Below, in pieces: positions 1-7,339 of a DNA stretch of 44,705 nt. The notes beneath the pieces are model-generated. The model ran no database searches. It was not told the origin of the DNA and saw only the letters and a program-made list of their open reading frames with translations. The number at the start of each line of letters is the position of its first letter. Position 1 is the first letter of the stretch. The position numbers and the translations under genes are program-made. The stretch comes from JAPLVS01 sp043809265 (GTDB lineage: Archaea > Iainarchaeota > Iainarchaeia > Iainarchaeales > DTGL01), in NCBI GenBank assembly GCA_043809265.1, contig JAZDDY010000093.1, positions 1 to 44,705 on the forward strand, in the 5' to 3' direction.

Positions 1-1
1 C

Positions 2-580
2 TTGCTTCCGCAGGATTGGATTGCTTTCCCGGCGATTGTGGAAAACACGTCGATTTCGCTTGAGGTTGTCGTGCCTGACAGCGCAGAAATCAGGTCGCAG
101 ACAGTCGAAGTGACCGCAACAGATTCGCAGACAGGCCTCGAGGAAAAAATCAATCTTGTTGTTTTTGTGGAGCAAGGCCTTGTTTCCGCGCTTGTGCCTG
201 ACTCGCAGCAGGAAGCCAAAGTGAAAGGCTCGCCCTGCTACCATGTGATTTTGCAGAACGGTAGCATTGCATCGCACAAGGTTTTCGTTTCGAGCTCGCT
301 GCCCAAATACTGGTTTGCAGGCATTGAAAAGGAAATCAGGCCAAATGATTTTGTGGAATTCGATGCATGCATAAACGCCCTTGTCATAGGCTCAAGGGAC
401 TTTTATTTCTTTGTGGATTCCGCGCGGTCAAATGAAAGGCTGCGCTCTGTCAAGGCTTCGGTCGACGTGCTGCCAACAATGCAGGGAAAGTATTCGGCTG
501 CGCTGAACGGCTTCCCCTTCTATATGCCGACACTAATCCCCTATTATCTCATCGATTCGGCACTCTCGTTTTTTTCATAA
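2..580 (+). CDS. C-terminal part of a beta-rich, probably extracytoplasmic protein (cut by window start)
   Basis: The frame is open at the first codon visible, so this is probably the C-terminal part of a larger protein; its true start is outside the window. About 192 residues are seen. They alternate hydrophobic and polar residues in short strands, as in immunoglobulin-like or NEW3-like beta-sandwich domains of archaeal surface proteins. That reading rests on residue pattern alone. There are two cysteines (in SPCYHV and FDACIN) and a hydrophobic end (PYYLIDSALSFF) that could be a short membrane or packing segment. The stop lies 6 nt before elp3, so the two may be co-transcribed. I do not recognise a specific family. 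Confidence 0.6.
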   Translation: MLPQDWIAFPAIVENTSISLEVVVPDSAEIRSQTVEVTATDSQTGLEEKINLVVFVEQGLVSALVPDSQQEAKVKGSPCYHVILQNGSIASHKVFVSSSLPKYWFAGIEKEIRPNDFVEFDACINALVIGSRDFYFFVDSARSNERLRSVKASVDVLPTMQGKYSAALNGFPFYMPTLIPYYLIDSALSFFS

Positions 581-586
581 GATTGA

Positions 587-2176
587 GTGAACAAAATGGG
601 GTTTTCCGCTTTCTGCCCGGAGATAGTTTCCCTTATCGAAAAAGGGATTATTTCTAATCCTGATGAATTGAACAAGTGGAAGGCAAGGCTTGCAAAAAAG
701 CACGGCCTGGACGAATTCCCGTCAAACACGGAAATAACCGGCAGCGGCATCAGCCTCTCAAAAAAAGCGCTTGCATTGCTCTGCAGGAAGCCTGTCAGGA
801 GCATGAGCGGCATAACTGTTGTTGCGGCAATGGTTCCCCCGCATGACTGCCCGGGAAAGTGCACTTATTGCCCTTCAAGCCTTGTGGATTCGCGCACCCC
901 GAAAAGCTATACCGGAAGGGAGCCTGCGGCAATGCGCGCCCTGCAGGCAAATTTCGACCCGGCGCTGCAGGTGCAAGACCGCCTGCGCCAATTGCAGGAA
1001 ACAGGGCATTCCACTTCCAAAGTGGAATTCATTGTGATGGGCGGGACTTTTTTCTCGCAATCAAAAAAATTCAGGGAAAAATTCATGCTCGGCGCCCTCA
1101 ATGCATTCACCGGGAAAAAATCCGAATCGATCCGAACTGCGAGGCTCGCAGCAGAAAAATCTGCAATCCGGCTTACCGGAATGGCCTTTGAAACAAGGCC
1201 TGATTTCTGCTTGAAAAAAGACGTCGGGGAGATGCTTTCATACGGGGGCACACGCTGCGAATTGGGGGTGCAAATCCTCAACGACCGTGTTTACAAAAAA
1301 GTGCAGCGCGGGCACACGGTCGCGGATGTCGCTTCCGCAACCAAGAACCTGAAGGATGCAGGCTTCAAGGTTTTATACCATACGATGCCGGGCCTGCCGT
1401 TCACTTCGCCAAAAGACGACCTTGATTCTTTCAAGGAAATGTTTTCCTCGGAATCCTTCAAGCCGGATATGCTCAAAATCTACCCGTGCCTTGTAATCAA
1501 GGGCACCAAACTGCACAAGGATTTTTTGGACGGGAAATTCAGCCCTATAACCGAAAAGGAAGCGGTAAAACTCATAATGAAAGTAAAGAAAACAATCCCG
1601 AGATGGGCCCGCATCATGAGGGTGCAAAGGGACATTCCTTCGCCGCTCGTGGAAGGCGGCATAAAGCACAGCAATTTGCGCCAGATTGTCGAAAAGGAAA
1701 TGAAGCGCAAGGGCATCGAATGCAATTGCATCCGCTGCAGGGAAGCCGTGCTCCAAAAATACAAGCACGGCTTTGCGCCTGCCGCAGAAAACGCGGAACT
1801 TTTCACCGAAGAATACAGGGCAAGCGGCGGCACAGAAGTGTTCCTTTCGCTTGAAGACAAAAAAAGGAAGGCGCTTTTCGGCTATTGCCGCCTGCGCATT
1901 CCGGATAATTCTTACCGTAAAGAAATCGGCTCAAAGGGCGTGATTGTGCGCGAACTCAGGGTTTTTGGCGAACCGCTTTCGCTCGGCAAAAGGAAGCAGG
2001 CTGCCCTGCAGCACAAGGGCTTCGGGGCAAAATTGTTCCATGAAGCAGAAAAAATCGCTTCGGAAGAATTCGGAAGGAAAAAATTGTCAGTCATTGCGGG
2101 CTTGGGCGCCCGCGAATACTACCGTGAAAAGCTCGGCTGCAAAACCGACGGCTTTTATGTTTCGAAGCGGATTTGA
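587..2176 (+). CDS. elp3: Elp3-family tRNA uridine-34 carboxymethylation enzyme (radical SAM + GNAT)
   Basis: Elp3 modifies wobble U34 of tRNAs (cm5U), using a radical-SAM [4Fe-4S] domain and a C-terminal acetyltransferase domain that binds acetyl-CoA; archaeal Elp3 acts without the other Elongator subunits. The sequence shows the expected order: an N-terminal helical region, a radical-SAM cysteine cluster (CPGKCTYC, about residues 86-93), a Cys pair CNCIRC near residue 380, and a GNAT region in the last ~130 residues with RELRVFGEPLSLG and KGFGAKLFHEAE. The 529-aa length is typical. The start drawn is GTG; an in-frame ATG three codons later is an alternative. The next gene is convergent, so elp3 ends its transcript. 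Family identification is firm. Confidence 0.96.
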   Translation: MNKMGFSAFCPEIVSLIEKGIISNPDELNKWKARLAKKHGLDEFPSNTEITGSGISLSKKALALLCRKPVRSMSGITVVAAMVPPHDCPGKCTYCPSSLVDSRTPKSYTGREPAAMRALQANFDPALQVQDRLRQLQETGHSTSKVEFIVMGGTFFSQSKKFREKFMLGALNAFTGKKSESIRTARLAAEKSAIRLTGMAFETRPDFCLKKDVGEMLSYGGTRCELGVQILNDRVYKKVQRGHTVADVASATKNLKDAGFKVLYHTMPGLPFTSPKDDLDSFKEMFSSESFKPDMLKIYPCLVIKGTKLHKDFLDGKFSPITEKEAVKLIMKVKKTIPRWARIMRVQRDIPSPLVEGGIKHSNLRQIVEKEMKRKGIECNCIRCREAVLQKYKHGFAPAAENAELFTEEYRASGGTEVFLSLEDKKRKALFGYCRLRIPDNSYRKEIGSKGVIVRELRVFGEPLSLGKRKQAALQHKGFGAKLFHEAEKIASEEFGRKKLSVIAGLGAREYYREKLGCKTDGFYVSKRI

Positions 2177-2207
2177 AGACCCCGCTCGGTGGTTAATGCC
2201 GGCTTGC

Positions 2208-2714
2208 CTATATTAATTTTCTGGCCTTTAGCGCGACAATGCAGCAAACCCGTCCTTGCAGTTCCGAGTCATCAATGAATTCGCAGTCTGAAACCCATTC
2301 TTTTTTGATTTCAGGGTATTTAGAGCCTTCGCCCAGCCTGCTTGGAAAATTTTCTTTCGGCATGCACAAAGCCAAAACATCCGCATTCATTCGGCCGTTG
2401 CCAATATGCCGCATCTCCTTGTTGTCAATTTCGAAATCCTTGCTGTTGCTGAAGTCACCAAGGCTCAGGCAAAGCCCCTCGGGTGTGCCTCCTTCAACTT
2501 GGCCAAGCAATACCCCCCTTGGAATGCTGGCACCTTTGTCGAGAGTAATCGGCCGTGTTTGCAATTGGTTCAAATTGGAAAGTGCATCGCCGTAGGCGTC
2601 TACGCTATTGATCCTAGGATTGCCTAAGTAGGGGGAAAGCACAATTCCTGCGCAGAATCCTAAAAACACGCCAAAAACTGCAAAGGCCACCCAAAACACA
2701 AACGGTTTTTTCAT
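2208..2714 (-). CDS. Membrane-anchored hypothetical protein
   Basis: A 168-aa protein with a single N-terminal hydrophobic segment (about residues 5-29, after MKKP), probably a signal anchor with the rest outside the cell. The soluble part has scattered cysteines (GLCL, LALCM, SDCEF, RVCCIV) that could form disulfides. It is convergent with elp3 (31 nt gap) and divergent from the gene at 2853, with about 138 nt between the two starts for both promoters. I recognise no family. Confidence 0.7.
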   Translation of the reverse strand: MKKPFVFWVAFAVFGVFLGFCAGIVLSPYLGNPRINSVDAYGDALSNLNQLQTRPITLDKGASIPRGVLLGQVEGGTPEGLCLSLGDFSNSKDFEIDNKEMRHIGNGRMNADVLALCMPKENFPSRLGEGSKYPEIKKEWVSDCEFIDDSELQGRVCCIVALKARKLI

Positions 2715-2822
2715 ATCACCAATTATTGTTTTTTGAAGTATTTATTTGTTTCTGTGTTTTGCTTCAATGCCAAGTAATGGTGGCGATTGCTTTTTTTTCC
2801 ATTTTTGGCCTTTCCAAAACCC

Positions 2823-2832
2823 TTTAATATAA
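2823..2832 (+). promoter_or_regulatory. TATA-like box of the 2853 gene
   Basis: TTTAATATAA centred about 26 nt before the ATG at 2853, the spacing expected for a leaderless archaeal transcript. No purine-rich ribosome site lies between. Confidence 0.55.
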
Positions 2833-2852
2833 CAAGCGCTTTTCTTTAGGTT

Positions 2853-3209
2853 ATGACGGTGCTTGTGGCAGAGCAGGGTGGAGCCCAGCAGCCGCCTGAC
2901 GAGTTCGTGAGGTTCCTTGAACAGAATCCAGCCTATTACACCATAATGAAATCCAACCTGTGCATAATGGTGGTGCAGTCGCTTGCCGAAAAGGCAAAGA
3001 CCCTGACGATGCTAAAGATTGAATTTCCGAGAATGGAACAGGAAGACCTCATGGAATTGGTTGAATCGCTTGTCACTGTCGGTGTTGTATCGGTTTTTGA
3101 GGCAGGCTCGAGCAGGTTTTATTATACAAACGACCGCGGGAAAATCTTCCTTTCAATCTACAAAGCCGCAAAGGAAAAATTTGTGGGAGCCGACCCTGTG
3201 CCTGTTTAA
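2853..3209 (+). CDS. Small winged-helix-like protein, putative regulator
   Basis: A 118-aa protein of helical N-terminal character followed by what looks like a winged helix: a helix around LTMLKIEFPRM, a second around QEDLMELVESLVTVGVV, then a beta wing ending SRFYYTNDRGKIFLSIY. The wing ending, with aromatic residues followed by a hydrophobic helix, is common in archaeal MarR/ArsR-like proteins that predict an effector state or bind DNA. No family is recognised with certainty, so the regulatory role is an inference. The gene appears monocistronic, with its own TATA-like box. Confidence 0.7.
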   Translation: MTVLVAEQGGAQQPPDEFVRFLEQNPAYYTIMKSNLCIMVVQSLAEKAKTLTMLKIEFPRMEQEDLMELVESLVTVGVVSVFEAGSSRFYYTNDRGKIFLSIYKAAKEKFVGADPVPV

Positions 3210-3246
3210 GGCTTTCAAGAGCCTTTTAAAGCCTTTGTTTATAATT

Positions 3247-3261
3247 TTATTAATATATTAA
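3247..3261 (+). promoter_or_regulatory. TATA-like region of the 3279 gene
   Basis: TTATTAATATATTAA, centred about 25 nt before the ATG at 3279, in a strongly AT-rich spacer. Confidence 0.5.
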
Positions 3262-3278
3262 TTTATTGAAGTGATTTT

Positions 3279-3626
3279 ATGGCTAGAGTTTTTATCGCTA
3301 CTTTGGGAAAAGGAAGGGGCACCTGGGGGCATGTTGCAAGGCTTATCCAGGAAGAGCAATTGGATAAAATATTGCTTGTAAGCAACGAGTTCTGCCAGGA
3401 AAACTTCAAGCCTGCAAAAGAAGTTTCATGGATTCTTGTCAATAGCAGGACCGGCTTTGAGGCAATAAAGGACACAATCAAGGCCGAGCTCCCTGAAGGC
3501 GAGCTCCTTGTATCGCTTATTTCAGGCATTGGCAAGGAACACATGGCATTGCTTGCAGCGCTCAAGGAAGCAGGCAGGGAATACAAAATCATAACCCTGA
3601 CAGGCGCAGGCACAAAAACCTATTGA
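3279..3626 (+). CDS. Small CARF-like Rossmannoid protein
   Basis: A 115-aa single-domain alpha/beta protein. It opens with a strand and a glycine-rich turn (VFIATLGKGRGTWGHVARLI, residues 4-23), has a central strand ending LLVSNEF, and a third strand followed by a Gly-rich loop and helix, VSLISGIGKEHMALLAAL (about 78-95). This layout resembles CARF-type nucleotide-sensing domains, where a T-x-G loop after strand 1 and a G-x-K-x-M helix contact the ligand. No effector domain is attached and no CRISPR genes are seen nearby. The CARF link is pattern-based and unproven; another Rossmann-like family is possible. The following gene starts 30 nt downstream. Confidence 0.7.
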   Translation: MARVFIATLGKGRGTWGHVARLIQEEQLDKILLVSNEFCQENFKPAKEVSWILVNSRTGFEAIKDTIKAELPEGELLVSLISGIGKEHMALLAALKEAGREYKIITLTGAGTKTY

Positions 3627-3656
3627 TTTTAGAATTCTTTGGGCTGTTTCCCTTAA

Positions 3657-4016
3657 ATGCTTGAATGGATTTTTGCTGCAATAGCGCTCGCGCTTGCATT
3701 TTTCCTTTTCTTATTCTACCGCAAGGCCCAATCGCTCCAATCAGAGCTCGACGAGCTTGCTTCCAAAAAGCAGTCGATGAGCACCCGTTACGGCCAGATA
3801 ACAGAGCAATGGCTGCCGTTAATGGATTCTTTTCCTTATGACCCGAAGCAGTTCCGCTTCCTCGGCTCGCCGATTAACGGAATTGCCTTCAACGAAGACC
3901 GCATAGTGTTTTGCGAATTCAAGTTCGCGGATTCGAAGCTCACGGAAAAAGAGAAAAACATCAAGCGCTTGGTCGAAGAAGGAAAAGTGGAATGGAAGGA
4001 ATTCAGCGTTAAATAA
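3657..4016 (+). CDS. Membrane-anchored protein related to archaeal Holliday junction resolvase
   Basis: A 119-aa protein with an N-terminal membrane helix (residues 4-21), a short coiled stretch, and a C-terminal PD-(D/E)XK-like domain. The C-terminal half (FRFLGSPINGIAF, then VFCEFKFADSKLTEKEKNI and a VEEGKVEWKEF ending) matches what I know of the family annotated as endonuclease related to archaeal Holliday junction resolvase (Endonuc_Holl). The E-x-K pair is at E87 and K89. The upstream acidic residue usually found after the FLG-x-P motif appears here as Asn74, so catalysis is doubtful. Its substrate and role are unknown. Confidence 0.8.
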   Translation: MLEWIFAAIALALAFFLFLFYRKAQSLQSELDELASKKQSMSTRYGQITEQWLPLMDSFPYDPKQFRFLGSPINGIAFNEDRIVFCEFKFADSKLTEKEKNIKRLVEEGKVEWKEFSVK

Positions 4017-4025
4017 CCGCGGTTT

Positions 4026-5423
4026 TTATACGGGCCTTGCCTGTCTGTGCCCATGGCCTCGGATTGACTGCCTTTCAAACCTTCCAAGGCTTTTTTCCTG
4101 GCCCGGCTTGTACCAGCAGGACCTTCCATGGCTAAAAGCATACTCTTTTACAAGGCCTTCCTTTTTGAGGGCTTCAAGCGCTTCCTTCATTGTCGTGGTT
4201 GCAGTGAATCGGTCCCTGCCGATTGCAATCAATTCGTTCACCAGCATTGCCTTGTCCATCCTTGCAAGCGCTGCAACCTTGCATTCCTCAGGCCCGAACC
4301 TGAAATCCGTTTCCCCTGTTTCCTCAAATTCCTGCAGGGCCTTTATTGTTGCCTTCTTCCGAATGTTCTTAAGCTGCTTTTCCTGCCCAGGCCTGTGATA
4401 ATACGGTTTGCCGCCCACAAACGCCCTGATGACAGTGCCCTCTTCAAGCATCGAACTGAGGGCGGCATTGCTCACTTTAAGCGAGCGCAGTTCTGTAAAT
4501 GGTGCGGGGTTTTTCAGCCCTACAAGCAATGCCCTCTGCTTCTCGATTTCAGGGCTGAACTCCGGGGCTTCACCCTTTCCTTTCCTGCCTCCTGCTTTCA
4601 CGATTTCAGCGCGCGCTTTTGCCGCGCCTTTTTTTTCTGGAATCGCTTCGGCCGGTTTCCTGCGTGGCCTTGCGTTGGCGGTTCCGACCATTTCAGGTGT
4701 CAGGCCCATTGCCACAAGGAAGCGGTCGTATATTGCGCGGCTGTTCCGGTTGGCTTCCTTGGGTTCGGCTGAAAAAAGAGTCATTATTTGCGACAGCATT
4801 GGCCTGTTGTTGTTGTACAAATAAGTCCAGCTGAGCCTGCGCGGATCTGCTTTTTTTTCGCCGATCGTCCATTTCAACAACTCCCTTCTTTGAATCCTGT
4901 GCCTGTCGGGCTTGGTCTTTTCCTCGATGCCCAACACTTTCTTTAATTCAGTTACCGCCTTGCCGTCAACGCCAAGTTCTTTCGCAATATCCGCACGTTC
5001 ACGCCAACCATTTTTAACCATGTAATCTGTCAGCTGCCCTGTTCCGGCAAACTTCAATTTTGTGCCGTTTGTGTGGCGCAGGATCGCATGCAACCTTACT
5101 GTCCTCCTTTCTTCCGGCGTAAGGATTTGCTGCAGCCTTTTCCCTGCAAAGCCGAAGCCTATCGGGCTTTCGGCCTCTATCTGCCTTAATGTTTTGCCTT
5201 CCAGCACATACATTCTCCTGAGCTCGGCATTGATTATATTGTCTATTTCCTCTTTTGTCACTGCAAACGGAAGGCCTATTCTCTTAGGCTCCCTTGACCT
5301 GTGCATGTTCACTGCGGTGAGTATTCTGCTTGAGCGGGTTTGCCTTGGCAGTGCAGGCAAATCAAAATTAGGGTTAGGCCATTGCACAGCGGCTGTTTTT
5401 CTCCGACCAGGTCTAGAAGGCAT
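4026..5423 (-). CDS. Putative DNA-binding protein with tandem winged-helix-like repeats
   Basis: A 465-aa basic protein without membrane segments. The C-terminal ~190 residues hold two similar modules that each end in a wing-like hairpin: GGKPYYHRPGQEKQL (near residue 345) and HGRSCWYKPGQEKSL (near 445). Each is preceded by a helix-turn-helix-like stretch (LRSLKVSNAALSSMLEEGTV and TMKEALEALKKEGLVKEYAF). The N-terminal half is helical with further HTH-like turns (GWRERADIAKELGVDGKAV). A basic Ala/Lys/Gly-rich linker (about residues 250-285) joins the halves. I recognise no named family; a chromatin or transcription role is inferred. It is convergent with the 3657 gene, 9 nt apart, and has a 34-nt gap from pelota upstream. 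Confidence 0.75.
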   Translation of the reverse strand: MPSRPGRRKTAAVQWPNPNFDLPALPRQTRSSRILTAVNMHRSREPKRIGLPFAVTKEEIDNIINAELRRMYVLEGKTLRQIEAESPIGFGFAGKRLQQILTPEERRTVRLHAILRHTNGTKLKFAGTGQLTDYMVKNGWRERADIAKELGVDGKAVTELKKVLGIEEKTKPDRHRIQRRELLKWTIGEKKADPRRLSWTYLYNNNRPMLSQIMTLFSAEPKEANRNSRAIYDRFLVAMGLTPEMVGTANARPRRKPAEAIPEKKGAAKARAEIVKAGGRKGKGEAPEFSPEIEKQRALLVGLKNPAPFTELRSLKVSNAALSSMLEEGTVIRAFVGGKPYYHRPGQEKQLKNIRKKATIKALQEFEETGETDFRFGPEECKVAALARMDKAMLVNELIAIGRDRFTATTTMKEALEALKKEGLVKEYAFSHGRSCWYKPGQEKSLGRFERQSIRGHGHRQARPV

Positions 5424-5457
5424 AATAGAATATCAGGCAAAGCAGAATTTATTCTTT

Positions 5458-6495
5458 TCACTCAATCCTGTATCTCAGCATTGCCGCGATTTTCCCTATC
5501 CCTTCAAGTTTTTTTCCAGGGTCGTGCTCGGAATTGAAAATATGGATTTCAGCGCGCAGGGATTCCGCTGTTTCAAGCAATGGCGTGATTTTTTCCCTTT
5601 CCTCACCCAAATATTTATCCAAAACAAGGAGTGATTCCACTGCCCCCAAATCGATTGCTTTCCTGACTTCTTCAAGGCCGTAAGTTGCCTTTCCTGTGTT
5701 TTTCCCTACCGCTTCCATGACCTTTTCAATGAGCGCGGCTTCCTTGGTGATTTCCGCGTCCTCGACGATTTTCGCGAGCGCGGTGCCCTTAAGCAGTTCG
5801 TTCACTCCTGTGAGGCCTGTTGCATTCGTGCCCTCCACAAATATTTTTCCTGGGAATTTCTTTTCCTTTAAGAATTCCTGAAGTTCGTTTTTCGCAAATC
5901 CCGGCCCGGCAAGGACTGCAATGTCGGTGCCCGAATCCATTATGGTTTTTGAAATATTTCCGTAAAATTCTTTTTTCCATTCGCCTTCGTCGAACTGCTT
6001 TCCGGCTTTCCCTGAGTGAATGCTGCCTTTTTCCTCGAACCCGAATTCTTTCATCAATGCAAAGCTCGCACTTTCATCATCCAAAATCACCACGAGCACA
6101 GGCTTTTTATGCGAGGCCTTTTGCGCTTTCTGCAGGCGCTCGTACTGGTCTTTCCTGAATTTCCTTTTCTGTAAGTGCAGTTTCTTGTTCTGCTCTATTT
6201 CCAGTGAATGCATTGCCCCGATTTCAATCAAGTCTTCGGGCTTCCCGCTCCTTATAATGCCCTGCACGCGCAACAGGCCTGAAAATTTGTCGAAATCAAC
6301 GCCCTTCACTTCGATTTCAAGGAAAAGATTTTCACGGCGGGTTGTTTCCCCTTCTTCGCCTTTTATTTTGCGCGTGGTCCTTCCTTTAACCAAATCCCCG
6401 CGTTCGATGATATGGCTCAAATGCCACAAGTCATCGCGGGTTTCAGGCACGATTTCCGCAGTGGAGCGAAACCTGTCAATCTTGAGCACTTTCAT
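5458..6495 (-). CDS. pelA: aPelota, mRNA surveillance and ribosome rescue factor
   Basis: Archaeal Pelota (Dom34) mimics eRF1, binds stalled ribosomes with aEF1A and works with ABCE1, whose gene lies just downstream in the window, to split them. The 345-aa protein shows the N-terminal Sm-like domain typical of the family (MKVLKIDRFRST, then ETRDDLWHLSHII and RTTRKIKGEEGETTRRE), the central domain with LVVILDDESASFALM and the conserved GPGFAKNEL loop, and a C-terminal domain with ALIEKVMEAVGKNTGKATYG. The catalytic GGQ of eRF1 is absent, as expected for Pelota. I chose the ATG at 6495 because homologues begin MKV; an upstream TTG in frame is unlikely. A TTTTAATT box lies about 25 nt upstream. 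Confidence 0.96.
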   Translation of the reverse strand: MKVLKIDRFRSTAEIVPETRDDLWHLSHIIERGDLVKGRTTRKIKGEEGETTRRENLFLEIEVKGVDFDKFSGLLRVQGIIRSGKPEDLIEIGAMHSLEIEQNKKLHLQKRKFRKDQYERLQKAQKASHKKPVLVVILDDESASFALMKEFGFEEKGSIHSGKAGKQFDEGEWKKEFYGNISKTIMDSGTDIAVLAGPGFAKNELQEFLKEKKFPGKIFVEGTNATGLTGVNELLKGTALAKIVEDAEITKEAALIEKVMEAVGKNTGKATYGLEEVRKAIDLGAVESLLVLDKYLGEEREKITPLLETAESLRAEIHIFNSEHDPGKKLEGIGKIAAMLRYRIE

Positions 6496-6548
6496 ACTAA
6501 TCGCTTGCTGAAAAAGCAATTAAAACCCTTTTACACAATGTCTTTTCT

Positions 6549-7301
6549 ATGCCTTTGGTTTCTTTGCGGAAAACCCATTATTCGCTTCCTGCAAAACGCA
6601 AGAGAGTGAGGCTTGCAAGGCTGGCAGGCAGGAAAGCCTCCGGGCCAGAAAGCAACGCGGGCTTTTTCACTGTCAGGATAGGGCGCAGGAAAACAGCCAG
6701 GGTGCCGTTTAAAATACATGTGGAGGATGCTAAAGCCCTCAGGGCGGTGATTGTAACGCCCGGAAAAAAAGTTCTCAGGATATACGAGTCAATAGGCCGG
6801 CACAATCTTTCCGTTTACAACGAATCAGGCCATTGTGAGGGAAACCTTACTTATAGTCTCGGCAACAGGAAAATCTGGGAGAGCGCCACGGTTGCAAAAA
6901 GAGGGCAGGGGATAGGCACAATACTGCTCAAGGCAATGGAGCATGTTTATTGGGAACAGGGCCGACAAAAAATGACAGCTGCAGTTGAGCAGGCCAGCTC
7001 GATGAATTTTTTCCTGAAAGGCGGTTTCAGGCCAGCAGACCAGCAGTCTGCTGATTTTGTAAGGCGATACTTAAGAGCCAAGGACAAAAGTGGTTTCCGC
7101 GAAAGCAAAAATCCAGACGACCTGACAGATCCGAATCCGGGAGCCAAAGCATTTTGGCCTTCAATCAGGCTTGAAAAAACAGTCAGGGCAGGCATGGCTG
7201 TCAAAGGCAAGCACGCAATTCTGGTTGCCGGGCTTTTCGGCAGGCCCAAGTGGCATTTTATCCCGAAGGAGTTGCTTGAATCGCAGGCGCAGGCGCTTTG
7301 A
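6549..7301 (+). CDS. GNAT-family N-acetyltransferase-like protein
   Basis: A 250-aa basic protein. Its centre has the acetyl-CoA binding signature of GNAT enzymes: ATVAKRGQGIGTILLKAME (about residues 113-131, with R/Q-x-x-G-x-G/A at RGQGIG), followed by a strand and the SSMNFFLKGGF motif typical of GNAT motif B. The N-terminal ~50 residues are Arg/Lys-rich and may bind nucleic acid. The C-terminal ~70 residues are not recognised. The substrate is unknown. It is divergent from pelota with 53 nt between starts, so the two promoters nearly overlap. The rli1 start lies 39 nt downstream. Confidence 0.85.
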   Translation: MPLVSLRKTHYSLPAKRKRVRLARLAGRKASGPESNAGFFTVRIGRRKTARVPFKIHVEDAKALRAVIVTPGKKVLRIYESIGRHNLSVYNESGHCEGNLTYSLGNRKIWESATVAKRGQGIGTILLKAMEHVYWEQGRQKMTAAVEQASSMNFFLKGGFRPADQQSADFVRRYLRAKDKSGFRESKNPDDLTDPNPGAKAFWPSIRLEKTVRAGMAVKGKHAILVAGLFGRPKWHFIPKELLESQAQAL

Positions 7302-7339
7302 TTGTTTTTTTATTAATTGCCTTCCACTATTTTTTGAAT

